DNA of 64,000 nucleotides from Rhizobium leguminosarum bv. viciae USDA 2370 (GCF_002008365.1 NZ_MRDL01000007.1:17195-81194), one strand, 5' to 3'. Shown: positions 1 through 10,635, counted from the first letter of the stretch. Numbers and translations are program-made. Notes: generated by a model not told the origin, from the sequence alone.

Positions 1-379
1 CCCCTTGACTGGTTATGGCCCGCAAAACCGGATGACTTCGGTTTTGGCAGAGCTGCCCGATAGTATAAGGCCGCAGCTGTCCTTCACGCATGTCCACAAC
101 GGTTTTTTGACCGCGGGAATCGATGCCGGCGTTTTCGGCATCGCGGCGCTTTCGCTGATGCTGCTCACCCCGGTGATCGGCGCGTGGAGAAAAGAAGCCG
201 GGCCGGGCCGCGATCTGGCGATTGCGCTCGCTCTTCTGCTCTTCAGCAGCTACGTCATAACCGGCAGCTTTGGCATCATGTTTAACCAGAAGGCTCTGGA
301 TCCGATCTTCGCCTATATGGTCGCCCTGATCTGCACGGATCGAGGCAGCACACTCTTTGCGCCCGTTGTTTCGAGCTGA
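1..379 (+). CDS. O-antigen ligase/polysaccharide polymerase-like membrane protein, C-terminal part (5' end outside window)
   Basis: The reading frame is open from the window edge, so only the last 125 or so residues are present. The visible part has the HVHNGFL motif, which resembles the conserved His-Asn loop of Wzy/WaaL-type polysaccharide polymerases and ligases. Two membrane segments follow, one in the stretch after GIDAGVFG and one around ALALLLFSSYVITGSF, and then a short polar tail. Proteins of this family act in the inner membrane on lipid-linked sugar chains. The substrate cannot be inferred from this fragment. The first in-window TTG is probably internal rather than the true start. 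The assignment rests on the motif and topology only. Confidence 0.6.
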   Translation, partial: PLTGYGPQNRMTSVLAELPDSIRPQLSFTHVHNGFLTAGIDAGVFGIAALSLMLLTPVIGAWRKEAGPGRDLAIALALLLFSSYVITGSFGIMFNQKALDPIFAYMVALICTDRGSTLFAPVVSS

Positions 380-506
380 CGGTTGCACATGGGCGGCTGG
401 CCAAGGGCTTCAAAGGGCGCAAGGCGGAAACCGGAACAGCAAGCTTGATCTTTGGGCCGATTATGTCGGATGATAGCCGGCTTGAGAATTGTGGGCTGCT
501 GATCCA

Positions 507-890
507 ATGCTTCTCTACGTCACGCTCGGAACCAACGACCTTTATCGCGCAGGGCATTTTTATGACGCCGTGCTGCCGGTGCTCGGCTATCGCCGCCAGC
601 GCTCTTCCGAAGAGGAAATCGGCTATGGCGCCGAGGGCGATACGCGCTGCCGCTTCTGGCTGGTGACGCCCTTCAATCGCCGCCGGGCGACCTCGGGCAA
701 TGGCGCCATGGTGGCACTTGCGGCCGAAACACGGGCCGATGTCGACGCCTTCCATGCTGCGGCGATCGCGGCAGGCGCCGTGGATGAGGGCGAGCCCGGC
801 CTGCGCTCCTACCATGCCCATTTCTATGCCGCCTATGTCCGTGATCTCGACGGCAATAAGCTCTCTGCCGTCTGCGAAAACCCGCAGTAA
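507..890 (+). CDS. VOC (glyoxalase/bleomycin-resistance fold) family protein
   Basis: This 127-residue protein has the size and pattern of a single-subunit vicinal-oxygen-chelate protein. It opens with LYVTLGTNDLYRAGHFYDAV, typical of the first beta-alpha unit, and ends with AHFYAAYVRDLDGNKL, the usual final strand region with the D-GNK motif. VOC proteins are metal-dependent lyases, dioxygenases or resistance proteins, and the substrate here cannot be told. The ATG start is chosen because it gives the standard family N-terminus; a TTG 18 bases upstream would add six unlikely residues. It stands alone, with a convergent MFS gene downstream. Confidence 0.75.
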   Translation: MLLYVTLGTNDLYRAGHFYDAVLPVLGYRRQRSSEEEIGYGAEGDTRCRFWLVTPFNRRRATSGNGAMVALAAETRADVDAFHAAAIAAGAVDEGEPGLRSYHAHFYAAYVRDLDGNKLSAVCENPQ

Positions 891-954
891 CGGCGGCCTA
901 AAGAGCGTTGCAATCTTTCAGATTCGCTCCTCGCGCTTTAGGTCTTTGTTTCCA

Positions 955-1000
955 CGCATGTCGGTACCGCAAAACGCTGCACACTTTTGCGCGACATGCT
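955..1000. repeat. RIME-type palindromic repeat, module B (inverted)
   Basis: An imperfect palindrome with outer arms gcatgtcg and cgacatgc encloses a core that reads, on the minus strand, as caaaagtgtgcagcgttttg. The same core recurs at 30941 and 57050 (module B) and, with different arms, at 17494 and 52585 (module A). It ends at the base next to the stop codon of the MFS gene, in the convergent gap after the VOC gene. Confidence 0.7.
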
Positions 1001-2425
1001 TTATTTCACCGCGTGCTGCTCGGCTTCAACAGTTGCTGCCGTCATCGTCTTCAAACGGTGGCCGGAAACGAGCGCACCGGCATTGCGGTCCATCCGGATG
1101 AAGGGAATGGTCGCAATGACCGTCAGTCCGGCGATGATGTAGAAGGCAAGGTGGAAATCGGCCACCTGCAGCGCTTCGCCGCTGATATAGATCGAGCTCT
1201 CCAGGATCGCGGCGGCGACCGCAACACCGAGCGCCAGGCTGACCTGTTGCATCACCGAGCTCATCGATGTCGCCTGGCTGGCTTCGGCATCATCGATATC
1301 GGCGAAGGCAAGCGCATTGACGCCGGTGAACATGAAGGAGCGGGAGAAGCCGCCGAGCAGCAGTACGCCGATGATGACGAGGTGCGGCGTCGACGGCGTG
1401 AACAGGCCGGTGATGACAGTCACCAGGGTCGTTACCCCGGCGGCGCCGAGAAGCGTGGTGCGGAAGCCGGCGGCGGCAAAGACGCGCTTTGCCATGAACT
1501 TGGTGGTGATCGCCCCGATCGCGCCAGCAAAGGTGATGAGACCGGATTGGAACGGCGTCAGCCCGAAGCCGAGCTGCAGCATCAGCGGCGTCAGGAAGGG
1601 CATGGCGCCGACGCAAATGCGAAACAGCGTGCCGCCCAAGGTGGAGGCGCGGAACGTCGGGTTCTTGAACAGGTTGAGGTTGAGGATCGGCGCCGGGTGC
1701 CGCTTGGCATGGCGCACATAGAGGACGCCGCAGCTGAAGCCGATCAAGGTGGCGGTGACGCCGATGATCGGGGGCAGGGCCGGCAGACTGACCACCGACA
1801 GGCCGAAGACGACGCCCGCAGCCGATAGCGAGGTCAGCACGAAACCGGTGAAATCGAGCCGCGGCGGCGCCGTCGCTTCCACCTCCGGCAGGAAGATCGT
1901 CGCAAGCCAGATACCGATGATGCCGACCGGCACGTTGATCAGGAAGATCCAGTGCCAGCTGAAATAGGTGGTGATGAAGCCGCCGAGCGGCGGTCCGGTG
2001 AGCGGGCCGACAAGGGCGGGGATGGTGAGCAGCGCCATGGCCGAGACCAGATCGCTGCGCTTCGTGGTGCGCACCAGCACGAGACGGCCGACCGGGGTCA
2101 TCATCGCGCCGCCCATGCCCTGCAGGAAGCGGGCAAACACGAATTCGACGAGGTTGGACGAGATTGCGCAGAAGATCGAGCCGATGACGAAGACGGAGAT
2201 GGCAAGCCGGAAGATCTTCTTGGCGCCGAACCTGTCGGCCATCCAGCCGCTGACGGGGATGAACACCGCCAGCGCCACCATGTAGGAGGTCAGTGCCAGC
2301 TTCAGCGTGATCGGCCCGACATGCAAATCGCTAGCGATCGCCGGCAGCGCCGTCGCAATGACGGTCGAGTCCATCTGTTCCATGAAAAGGGCGACGGCAA
2401 GGATCAGCGGGACGATGCGATTCAT
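1001..2425 (-). CDS. MFS transporter, DHA2 (EmrB/QacA-like, 14-TM) family
   Basis: The protein has 474 residues and is hydrophobic throughout, which matches the 14-helix DHA2 group of drug:proton antiporters. The first helix holds MEQMDSTVIATALPAI, the conserved helix-1 motif with an acidic residue in the membrane. It is followed by GWMADRFGAKKIF (loop 2-3 motif A) and the GPPLGGFI helix-5 antiporter motif. It probably sits in the inner membrane and exports small hydrophobic compounds; the substrate is unknown. There is no fusion-protein (EmrA) gene beside it. The upstream 250 bp is shared with the divergent metallo-beta-lactamase gene, so regulation may be joint. Confidence 0.87.
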   Translation of the reverse strand: MNRIVPLILAVALFMEQMDSTVIATALPAIASDLHVGPITLKLALTSYMVALAVFIPVSGWMADRFGAKKIFRLAISVFVIGSIFCAISSNLVEFVFARFLQGMGGAMMTPVGRLVLVRTTKRSDLVSAMALLTIPALVGPLTGPPLGGFITTYFSWHWIFLINVPVGIIGIWLATIFLPEVEATAPPRLDFTGFVLTSLSAAGVVFGLSVVSLPALPPIIGVTATLIGFSCGVLYVRHAKRHPAPILNLNLFKNPTFRASTLGGTLFRICVGAMPFLTPLMLQLGFGLTPFQSGLITFAGAIGAITTKFMAKRVFAAAGFRTTLLGAAGVTTLVTVITGLFTPSTPHLVIIGVLLLGGFSRSFMFTGVNALAFADIDDAEASQATSMSSVMQQVSLALGVAVAAAILESSIYISGEALQVADFHLAFYIIAGLTVIATIPFIRMDRNAGALVSGHRLKTMTAATVEAEQHAVK

Positions 2426-2675
2426 AGGCGGGAGCCTTGATGGGGCAGCGGATTGAAGCTGGAAAGGCCCGTGCTGTTTAGTCCCAGCTGTGGGTTATGC
2501 CAATCCCCAAATCCGGGTCGACGACACGTTTGCTTCACGTCTGCGTGAGACGGCTTGCGCATCAACGTCGCGTGTCAAGATTGAGATATGTCGACTCCGC
2601 CGGGCATGAAAACCCGGCGGAACTGACATCGGGGGCCGTGCGGCGACGCACCGCACGTCATAAGAGGATGGACAT

Positions 2676-3668
2676 ATGGCAATTTCATCGGGAATAAAGC
2701 GGCGCACCCTTTTTGCCGCGGGCCTTGGCCTGCTGGCAGCGCCGGCAATTTTTAAAGAGAGGGCCGAAGCGGCCGCAACTGGAGACAGCAATCATATGGA
2801 TGGAACGCCTTTGCCCGAGGTCAATCAATTCAAGCTCGGTTCCTATAAGTTCACCGTCGTCCGCGATGGCACCAGCATTGTCGAAAAGCCCTATGAAACC
2901 TTCGGCACCAATCAGGACCCCGAAACCGTCAAGACGTTGCTGACCGCAAACTTCCTGCCGGCCGACAAGTTCATGAATGGCTATACGCCGGCCCTTATCG
3001 ATACCGGTTCGGATGTCATCCTCGTCGATACCGGCTTCGGCGCCAGCGGCCGCGCACGTGGCGCCGGTCAACTGACCGAAGGCCTGAAGGCGGCGGGATA
3101 TTCAACCGACGACGTCACCCTGGTGGCGCTCACCCATCTGCACGGCGATCATATTGGCGGTCTGATGGAAGACGGTGCGGCTGCCTTCAAGAATGCCCGC
3201 TATGTCGTCGGCCAGGCCGAATATGATTTCTGGTCGGACAAGGCACGTGAGGGCACGCCGGCCGAAGGCGGTCACAAGGCGGTGCTTGCCAATGTGGTGC
3301 CGCTCGCCGAAAAGACCACTTTCATTAAGGAAGGGGACAGTTTCGCGCCCGGCATAACGGCGATGCTGGCGGCCGGCCACTCACCGGGGCATATGGTGTT
3401 CCACGTCGAATCCGCGGGCAAGCGCCTTGTACTCACGGGTGATACGGCCAATCACTATATCCTGTCGCTGCTGCGGCCGGATTGGGAAGTGCGCTTCGAC
3501 ATGGACAAGACGCAGGCGGCGGCCACGCGCCGCAAGGTCTTCGAGATGATTGCGAGCGAGAAGATCGCCTTCCTTGGCTATCACATGCCGTTCCCGGCGG
3601 TCGGCTTCGTCGAAAGGCAGGATGGCGGTTATCGCTTCGTGCCGAAGACCTATCAGTTCAACATCTGA
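2676..3668 (+). CDS. Tat-exported metallo-beta-lactamase-fold hydrolase
   Basis: The 330-residue protein begins with a twin-arginine signal (GIKRRTLFAAGLGLLAAPA), so it is probably folded with metal before export to the periplasm. The catalytic motif THLHGDHIGG places the HxHxDH zinc ligands at about residues 154-159. Further ligands are likely in AGHSPGH and LTGDTANH, with a terminal His in GYHMPF. This fold includes lactonases, thiolesterases and arylsulfatase-type enzymes, and the sequence does not settle the substrate. The start is supported by an AGAGG ribosome site 7-8 bases upstream. It is divergent from the MFS gene. Confidence 0.85.
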   Translation: MAISSGIKRRTLFAAGLGLLAAPAIFKERAEAAATGDSNHMDGTPLPEVNQFKLGSYKFTVVRDGTSIVEKPYETFGTNQDPETVKTLLTANFLPADKFMNGYTPALIDTGSDVILVDTGFGASGRARGAGQLTEGLKAAGYSTDDVTLVALTHLHGDHIGGLMEDGAAAFKNARYVVGQAEYDFWSDKAREGTPAEGGHKAVLANVVPLAEKTTFIKEGDSFAPGITAMLAAGHSPGHMVFHVESAGKRLVLTGDTANHYILSLLRPDWEVRFDMDKTQAAATRRKVFEMIASEKIAFLGYHMPFPAVGFVERQDGGYRFVPKTYQFNI

Positions 3669-3671
3669 TCC

Positions 3672-3771
3672 GAACCGGTTCAGCCTTTCACGGAAGCGCT
3701 GGACCGCTCTAACGTCTTGTTTTTATGCAATTCCGAACCGAAAAGCGCTTAGCGCTTTTCCTGCAATGCTC
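3672..3771. repeat. RIME-type mosaic repeat, modules D+A in inverted order
   Basis: The stretch directly after the metallo-beta-lactamase stop holds ggttcagcctttcacgg, then ccgctctaac, a T-rich linker, and a second palindrome with aaaagcgc-tta-gcgctttt between gcaattcc and gcaatgctc. Read on the minus strand it matches the element at 52585-52690 module for module, so it is an inverted copy. It lies within the 279-bp gap before guaB, which holds no gene. Confidence 0.7.
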
Positions 3772-3793
3772 TTGGCGCATGGCACCCATGACG

Positions 3794-3820
3794 AGCCCGG
3801 CGGACATGCCGGGCTTTTTG
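3794..3820 (+). terminator. Rho-independent terminator upstream of guaB
   Basis: A GC-rich hairpin with arms agcccggc and gccgggct is followed by a run of five T. It would end transcription from the metallo-beta-lactamase gene and isolate guaB. Confidence 0.8.
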
Positions 3821-3935
3821 CTATTTCCTTCCTGTCATAGACGTGTTACCAGCCCTCGCCAACTTCCAAGCAACCCATGCAGACCGCCGGGGCGGACGAT
3901 TCGTTTCCGGACAGGGTCGCATTTTTATTAAATGA

Positions 3936-5432
<1,497 letters not shown>

Positions 5433-5434
5433 TC

Positions 5435-5989
5435 ATGAAGGCGGGCAGCCGGATTCCTCTCTGGATCGTCGCGCTGCTCGCAGCCCTCTGTCTTGCCGTG
5501 CTCGCCTGGACGACCTTCGGCTTCGTCGTTCCGTTCAAGCACGAAACCGGCCAGGCGGTGCTCGATACCTATTTCGCCGGTTACGACGAGTCGGCGGTCT
5601 TCCACATGCAGAAGCTGCTCGATGAGAACGAGACGGCGACCCGGTTGTTGCGCGCCATGTATTTCGGGCCGGAGCTGATCTTTCCGGCATTGCTAACAGC
5701 GCTGCTGTTCCTCGCCTTCCTCAAGCTCGGTTCCGGCGGCGCATGGTTCGGCCGATCGGCGCATCCGCTCGTCGGCAAGGCGGTCTACCTGCTGCCGTTC
5801 ATCTACGGCATCGCCGATTACGGCGAGAACATCTCGAGCCTGATCGCCTTCGGCGATGGTACGCCCTCAGGCCTTGCAACACAGCTGCTGCCGTGGATGA
5901 CGCGGCTGAAATTCGCAAGCCTTGCCATCTGCTTCATCCTCATCGCCCGGCTCGCCATCGCCCGCTGGCTCTCGCCGCGCCAAGACTAG
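5435..5989 (+). CDS. Conserved hypothetical inner-membrane protein downstream of guaB
   Basis: The 184-residue protein has about four membrane segments: near residues 8-32, 78-98, 115-135 and 153-176. A longer extracytoplasmic stretch containing FAGYDESAVFHMQKLL lies between the first two. No catalytic motif is recognisable. It starts 2 bases after guaB and has no ribosome site of its own that I can see, so coupled translation is likely. A link to purine metabolism is suggested by position only. Confidence 0.8.
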   Translation: MKAGSRIPLWIVALLAALCLAVLAWTTFGFVVPFKHETGQAVLDTYFAGYDESAVFHMQKLLDENETATRLLRAMYFGPELIFPALLTALLFLAFLKLGSGGAWFGRSAHPLVGKAVYLLPFIYGIADYGENISSLIAFGDGTPSGLATQLLPWMTRLKFASLAICFILIARLAIARWLSPRQD

Positions 5990-5996
5990 GGTGCTA

Positions 5997-6914
5997 TCAG
6001 CCTGTCCACCGCCACGTCGGATTTGATAGCCGCGCCACCATGAAATCCGAGAGCACCTCCACCTTCGCAGGCCGAGCCCGGGCAGAGGGCGTGACGAAAT
6101 AGAGTGCTCCGCTCGGCAGCGTCCAGTCGGCGAGGATCGCTTTCAACCTGCCATCGGCGAGATATTCATGCGCCATGAATTCCGGCAGCTCTACAATCCC
6201 AAGGCCGTGCAACGCCATCGGAATCAAGGCTTGCGAATTGGTGGAGCGCAACGGACCGGCCGGCACGACAACTTCCTCTTCGCCTGCCTTATTGCGAAAG
6301 CGCCAGACGTCCTGGCGCGGCCGATAGGCGTACCCTAGGCAATGGTCGGCCTTAAGCTCGCGCGGATGTCGCGGCGTGCCGTATCTATCGAGGTACGCAG
6401 GTGCAGCGAGAATGAAAGGAGCGACCGCTGTCAGCCTCCGGGCGACCAATGAGGAATCCGGCAGAACGGCAATTCTCAGCGCAGCATCGAAACCGTCTCC
6501 CACCAGGTCGACGGTGGCGTCGCTCATATGCAGGTCGATAGAAATATCGGGATAGAGGTCGAAAAAGTCGGGCAGGATCGGCGCCAGCCAGCGTGTGCCG
6601 AAGGCCATCGGCACGGCAAGCCGGATGAGCCCCCGCGGTTGGCTGGACAGCTCGCGCGCTGCATTTTCCGCAGCCTCTGCCTCCGCATAGAGCCGCGAGG
6701 CACTGTCGACCAATCGCAAGCCGAAATCGGTCAGCGCCAGTTGCCGCGAGGTGCGGTTGAAGAGCCGTGCGCCAAGTCTCTCCTCCAGCCGGCTGACAGC
6801 CCGCGAAACGGTAGGCACCGACACACCGAGCGTCCTAGCGGCGCGGGCGAAAGAACGCTCTTCGGCGACCTTGGCGAACATTGCGAGGCCTTCGAAATCC
6901 GGAAATTTCGTCAT
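5997..6914 (-). CDS. LysR-family transcriptional regulator
   Basis: The 305-residue protein has the usual LysR layout: an N-terminal winged helix ([20 protein letters not shown], then [20 protein letters not shown]) and a C-terminal substrate-binding domain starting near [13 protein letters not shown]. It most resembles the CrgA/DhcR-like group of AraC-free aldehyde or quinone regulators. The start at MTKFPDF is chosen because upstream in-frame codons give no LysR-like sequence. It is divergent from an SDR gene with a 92-bp gap, the classic position for a LysR protein controlling its neighbour. Confidence 0.92.
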   Translation of the reverse strand: MTKFPDFEGLAMFAKVAEERSFARAARTLGVSVPTVSRAVSRLEERLGARLFNRTSRQLALTDFGLRLVDSASRLYAEAEAAENAARELSSQPRGLIRLAVPMAFGTRWLAPILPDFFDLYPDISIDLHMSDATVDLVGDGFDAALRIAVLPDSSLVARRLTAVAPFILAAPAYLDRYGTPRHPRELKADHCLGYAYRPRQDVWRFRNKAGEEEVVVPAGPLRSTNSQALIPMALHGLGIVELPEFMAHEYLADGRLKAILADWTLPSGALYFVTPSARARPAKVEVLSDFMVARLSNPTWRWTG

Positions 6915-7006
6915 TTCATTCCTGTAATAATAGCTTTCATTTCTTTCTATTTCGAAACGTTCGTCGCGTCCATATCTCAGCATTGGTCGAACAACAGGAG
7001 ACGACA

Positions 7007-7762
7007 ATGACACAGAGGTTGAGTGGAAAGATTGCAGTGATTACTGGCGCAACGTCGGGCATCGGTCTTGCGACTGCCAAGCGTTTCGCCGCCGAAGGCG
7101 CCCAGCTTTTCGTGACCGGCCGGCGCAGGGACGTGCTCGACGCGGCCGTTGCGGAGATAGGGGGTAAGGTTGTTGGCATCCAGGCGGACTCGGCAAAGCT
7201 GGCGGACCTTGACCGGCTCTATGACCGCGTGAAAGCCGAAGCCGGCCGGATAGATGTGTTGTTCGTCAATGCCGGCGGTGGTTCGATGCTGCCACTCGGC
7301 GAAATTACCGAAGAGCAGTATGACGACACGTTCGACAGAAATGTGAAAGGTGTTCTTTTCACCGTGCAAAAGGCCCTGCCGCTCCTCGGTCAGGGCTCAT
7401 CGGTTATCTTGACGGGATCGACGGCGGGCTCGACGGGCACTCCGGCCTTCAGCGTCTACGCCGCCTCGAAGGCCGCGCTACGAAGCTTCGCTCGCAACTG
7501 GATCCTTGATCTCAAGGATCGCGGCATTCGTATCAATACGCTGAGCCCCGGTCCGACAAAGACAACCGGTCTCGTCGAACTCGCCGGCAAGGATGAGGTG
7601 CAACAGCAGGGCCTGCTCGATTATCTCGCAACGCAAGTGCCAATGGGGCGCGTCGGCCGCGCCGAAGAGATCGCCGCCGCCGCACTCTTTCTCGCTTCCG
7701 ACGATTCGAGCTTCGTCACCGGTACCGAACTCTTCGCCGACGGCGGCGCCGCGCAGGTGTGA
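7007..7762 (+). CDS. Short-chain dehydrogenase/reductase (SDR)
   Basis: This is a classical 251-residue NAD(P)-dependent oxidoreductase. The Rossmann motif TGATSGIG is at the N-terminus, VNAGGG corresponds to the NNAG motif, the catalytic Ser is in [10 protein letters not shown], and YAASKAAL holds the YxxxK pair. The C-terminal [21 protein letters not shown] is typical of the family. It reduces or oxidises a small carbonyl or alcohol; the substrate is unknown. An AGGAGA ribosome site lies just upstream. The divergent LysR gene is its probable regulator. Confidence 0.93.
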   Translation: MTQRLSGKIAVITGATSGIGLATAKRFAAEGAQLFVTGRRRDVLDAAVAEIGGKVVGIQADSAKLADLDRLYDRVKAEAGRIDVLFVNAGGGSMLPLGEITEEQYDDTFDRNVKGVLFTVQKALPLLGQGSSVILTGSTAGSTGTPAFSVYAASKAALRSFARNWILDLKDRGIRINTLSPGPTKTTGLVELAGKDEVQQQGLLDYLATQVPMGRVGRAEEIAAAALFLASDDSSFVTGTELFADGGAAQV

Positions 7763-7773
7763 TGAAATCCGGT

Positions 7774-7800
7774 GGCCCGCCAATTTTCTGATGGCGGGCC
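7774..7800 (+). terminator. Hairpin after the SDR gene, possible terminator without a T tract
   Basis: Perfect arms ggcccgcca and tggcgggcc enclose a 9-base loop, 11 bases after the SDR stop. There is no T run, so factor-independent termination is uncertain. Confidence 0.4.
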
Positions 7801-7875
7801 GCCGATGCTGGTATCCCGATCGTCTTTCGACTAATGCTCGCGTCGAAATCGGAAGCGGAAAGGAAACGGCCACAC

Positions 7876-8292
7876 ATGACCGGTTATCAAATCTTCTGGC
7901 CACTCCTCGCCCATGTGGCCCTGGTCTATGGTCTTTATGCGCTTCTTGGGTTTCGGCGCGCAAAAATGGTCCGCGTCGGCACCATCGCGAAATCGGATTA
8001 TCGCGAAAATCGTGACGAGCCGGCCGAAAGCCTTGTCGTCAAGAACTGCCTCGCCAACCAGTTCGAACTGCCTGTGCTGTTCTACGCCTGCTGCATTCTT
8101 CTCTATGTCACCGAGGCCGACAATCTCGTCGCCCTCGGCCTCGCCTGGGCCTTCGTCGCCCTGCGCTACGCACACGCCGCCATCCATGTTACCAGCAACG
8201 ACTTGCGTTATCGCAGCCCGATCTTCGCCGCCGGTTATTTGGCTCTGGCCGCCATGTGGGTCTGGCTCGGCGCATGGATGGTGATGAGCTGA
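7876..8292 (+). CDS. MAPEG-family membrane protein
   Basis: The 138-residue protein fits the MAPEG fold (membrane-associated proteins in eicosanoid and glutathione metabolism) with four predicted helices. The conserved stretch NCLANQFELPVLFYACCI, with the N-x-x-E-x-P core, is in the second helix, and AFVALRYAHAAIHVTSN follows in the third. Bacterial members are often glutathione-dependent or of unknown function. The second in-frame ATG is preferred because it gives the family length; an earlier ATG at 7834 would add a polar 14-residue extension. Confidence 0.85.
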   Translation: MTGYQIFWPLLAHVALVYGLYALLGFRRAKMVRVGTIAKSDYRENRDEPAESLVVKNCLANQFELPVLFYACCILLYVTEADNLVALGLAWAFVALRYAHAAIHVTSNDLRYRSPIFAAGYLALAAMWVWLGAWMVMS

Positions 8293-8516
8293 GGCGGCGG
8301 GCGGGTTTGCCTATCAACGATCGTGCGGACGAGACCGCTTGGATCTGGTTGTGTGGCGATAAAACCGCAGCCTGAAATCGCGATTGCACACGCTTTTCCC
8401 GGCCGTTAAAATGCGAACGTTTCCATTTACGGCGGATGAAGACCTGCATGTCATATCGACCCGACGCGGTGATTTGGCACATGCCTTCCGCCGCGAACAA
8501 AAAGAATGGGAACGAC

Positions 8517-9158
8517 ATGGGCGCGGAAAGCATGGATCGGATAGGCCTGCGAAGGAAGCCGAAGCAGGAACGCAGCATCCAGAGGCTGGACCTCATTCTC
8601 GCCGCCGCCGCCAAGATCATCGCCGAAAAGGGCGTCAGCGCCATGCGGATGACGGAGCTCGCCGCCGCCGCCAAGGTGCCGATCGGTTCGGTTTACCAGT
8701 ATTTCCCGGAGAAGGCGGCGATCGTCAAAGCCCTGTTCGACCAGCACGCCTCGGCGATCCAGGCGAAGATGGCGGCGATGTTCACCGGCGTACAGTCACT
8801 TGATCAGGCGCTGGATGTCGTCTGCGCCACCATCGACTGGTATTACGATTCCTACCACAACGATCCCGTCTATCTCGGCGTCTGGATGGGAACGGAGACC
8901 GATCAGGATCTGTTACAGCTGAATATCGAGCATAGCGGTCACGTCGCCGGCATCTTCCGTGACGCCGTGCGCCAGCTGGCTCCCGACCTTTGCGACGAAG
9001 AAATGTATGCGCGCACTTACCTGTTCAGCCACCTGATCGGCGCCGTCATCCGGCTTGCCGCGGTGAGCGAGGAGGGCCTAGCGCGGCGTATGCTCGATGA
9101 GTGGAAGCGCGTCATCCGCGCCTCCCTTTTCACCACGACCGTGTCGCGCGCCGCCTGA
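8517..9158 (+). CDS. TetR-family transcriptional regulator
   Basis: The 213-residue protein has an N-terminal TetR DNA-binding domain: ILAAAAKIIAEKGVSAMRMT, then ELAAAAKVPIGSVYQYFPEK. The recognition helix ends in the usual VYxYFxxK. The C-terminal ligand domain includes IDWYYDSYHNDPVYLGVW and is not assignable to a known ligand. The start is uncertain. An ATG at 8436 would add 27 residues without homology, so the ATG giving MGAES is used. A target gene is not obvious; its neighbours are MAPEG upstream and a convergent LysR gene. Confidence 0.88.
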   Translation: MGAESMDRIGLRRKPKQERSIQRLDLILAAAAKIIAEKGVSAMRMTELAAAAKVPIGSVYQYFPEKAAIVKALFDQHASAIQAKMAAMFTGVQSLDQALDVVCATIDWYYDSYHNDPVYLGVWMGTETDQDLLQLNIEHSGHVAGIFRDAVRQLAPDLCDEEMYARTYLFSHLIGAVIRLAAVSEEGLARRMLDEWKRVIRASLFTTTVSRAA

Positions 9159-9164
9159 GAGCTC

Positions 9165-10121
9165 TTACCAGCTTGGGACCATATTGGCCGCCTTCAGCCG
9201 CGGATAAAGACGCGCCTGAGCAGATTTGACGTCCGCCTCGAGGCTGTCGTCAACGACAGTGGGCGTGATATTGTCGAGGCAGGCGGTGATATGCGCCGTG
9301 ATCGCGTTCATCAGCGAGAGCGAAACGCCAGGTCGCTTCATGATGCCGATCTGCACCGGCGGCAGCGCCGGAAAGCCGTCCGCCTGGCTCAGCACCTTCA
9401 TGCCCGTTCGCAGCGCCGATTCCGGCATCACCGAAACCGCCATGCCGGCAAGCACGGCGGCGGCAACGACGGTGCAGGACCAGCTCGTGAACAGGATCTG
9501 GTGCTCGCGTCCCACAGCATCGAGCGCTGAGCAGGCGAGCTGGCGCCACTGGCAGTCGCGCCGGCCGACGGCAAGCGGCACCGGCGCGTCGTCACGGATC
9601 GGATGGTTGGCCGAACCCACCCAGCAGAGCGGCTCGGTTCTCACCACATCGGACATGCGCTCGCGCGGATTGTGGGTGACGAGCGCGATGTCGAGCTCGC
9701 CCTTATGCATGCGTTCGGCAAGATCTACCGAGGGCTCACAGACGATATAGAGCTCGACATTCGGATGTGTCTTGGCGAAGCGGCCGATGATTTCGGGCAT
9801 GTAGCGGTCGGCATAGTCGTCCGGCGTGCCGATCCGCAGCATCCCCTCCAGCCTGTTGTCGTCGAAGGCCGCGATCGCCTCGTTGTTGAGGCGGATGATG
9901 CGCCGGGCATAGTTGAGCAGCTTTTCGCCCTCGACCGTCAGCCGGTTGCCGCGCCCGTCCTTGACGAATAGCTGCTTGCCGATGCGTTCCTCGAGACGGC
10001 GCATCTGCATGGAGACGGCGGATTGGGTCTTGTAGACCCGGTCGGCGGCCTTGGTGAAGCTGCCGGAATCGACGATGGCTATGAAAGTCTGCAATTGGTC
10101 GAGATCAAGAGGCGCGGACAT
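9165..10121 (-). CDS. LysR-family transcriptional regulator (LrhA/HexA-like N-terminus)
   Basis: The 318-residue protein starts with LDLDQLQTFIAIVDSGSFTK and a helix-turn-helix reading KTQSAVSMQMRRLEERIGKQ. That wording (SAVSxQMRRLE) is typical of the LrhA/HexA/LsrB-like subgroup, not of catabolic LysR proteins. The effector domain begins at LRIGTPDDYADRYM. Another ATG four codons upstream is possible. It is divergent from a DUF1127 gene, with a 214-bp gap holding a palindrome near its own start. The symbol lsrB is not assigned because it cannot be proved from sequence alone. Confidence 0.9.
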   Translation of the reverse strand: MSAPLDLDQLQTFIAIVDSGSFTKAADRVYKTQSAVSMQMRRLEERIGKQLFVKDGRGNRLTVEGEKLLNYARRIIRLNNEAIAAFDDNRLEGMLRIGTPDDYADRYMPEIIGRFAKTHPNVELYIVCEPSVDLAERMHKGELDIALVTHNPRERMSDVVRTEPLCWVGSANHPIRDDAPVPLAVGRRDCQWRQLACSALDAVGREHQILFTSWSCTVVAAAVLAGMAVSVMPESALRTGMKVLSQADGFPALPPVQIGIMKRPGVSLSLMNAITAHITACLDNITPTVVDDSLEADVKSAQARLYPRLKAANMVPSW

Positions 10122-10144
10122 ATTGTCACCCATAAAGATAGCTG

Positions 10145-10155
10145 ATGATAATCAT
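10145..10155. promoter_or_regulatory. Palindrome between divergent LysR and DUF1127 genes, possible LysR site
   Basis: The sequence atgataatcat is a perfect 11-base palindrome 24 bases upstream of the LysR start. LysR proteins often autoregulate through such sites. There is no direct evidence of binding. Confidence 0.3.
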
Positions 10156-10335
10156 TAGAAACATTCGTTGGACTGATCAATAGGTCTTTGGCATCTTCGG
10201 GATGCAAATCAAGCAAAGTGAAGGACAGACACCTGCCTGTCCGAGCCCAATTCAGCGTTGCTCCTTCCCGTGCGACCTCGCGGGAGGGGTGGGTTGTTGC
10301 GCGCCTAAAAGAAAATCGAAAGAAAGGAGAGTCCC

Positions 10336-10635
10336 ATGCGGATGACAGACAGAACAATAGAACTCGACTGCGGCAAGCTCACCCCGACGTTTTCCCAGCG
10401 TCTGGCAGCAGGCCTCACACCGTTGACCTCCTTCTTTCGCGTGTTCCGCAATCGCATGGAGATAAACGGTCTAAACGATCTGAACGACACTCAGCTGAGG
10501 GATATCGGTCTCACCCGGACTGACCTGACCTCTGCGTTCCTGGCGTCGACCTTCTTCGAGGACCCGTCGGAACATCTGACGCGCTCAGCGCGCAATCGCT
10601 GGCGCCTGTCGCTCTTTCGCTCCCACGAAGAGTAG
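10336..10635 (+). CDS. DUF1127 (YjiS-like) small protein
   Basis: The 99-residue protein contains the DUF1127 core: NGLNDLNDTQLRDIGLTRTD, with the invariant LRDIGL-R. Members are small, Arg-rich, and in related alphaproteobacteria some bind RNA and affect phosphate or RNA turnover. This copy is longer than the common ~50-residue form, with an N-terminal extension (SQRLAAGLTPLTSFFRVFRN) and a basic C-terminal tail. AAGGAG is well placed upstream of the ATG. The divergent LysR gene is a plausible regulator. A strong terminator follows. Confidence 0.85.
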   Translation: MRMTDRTIELDCGKLTPTFSQRLAAGLTPLTSFFRVFRNRMEINGLNDLNDTQLRDIGLTRTDLTSAFLASTFFEDPSEHLTRSARNRWRLSLFRSHEE

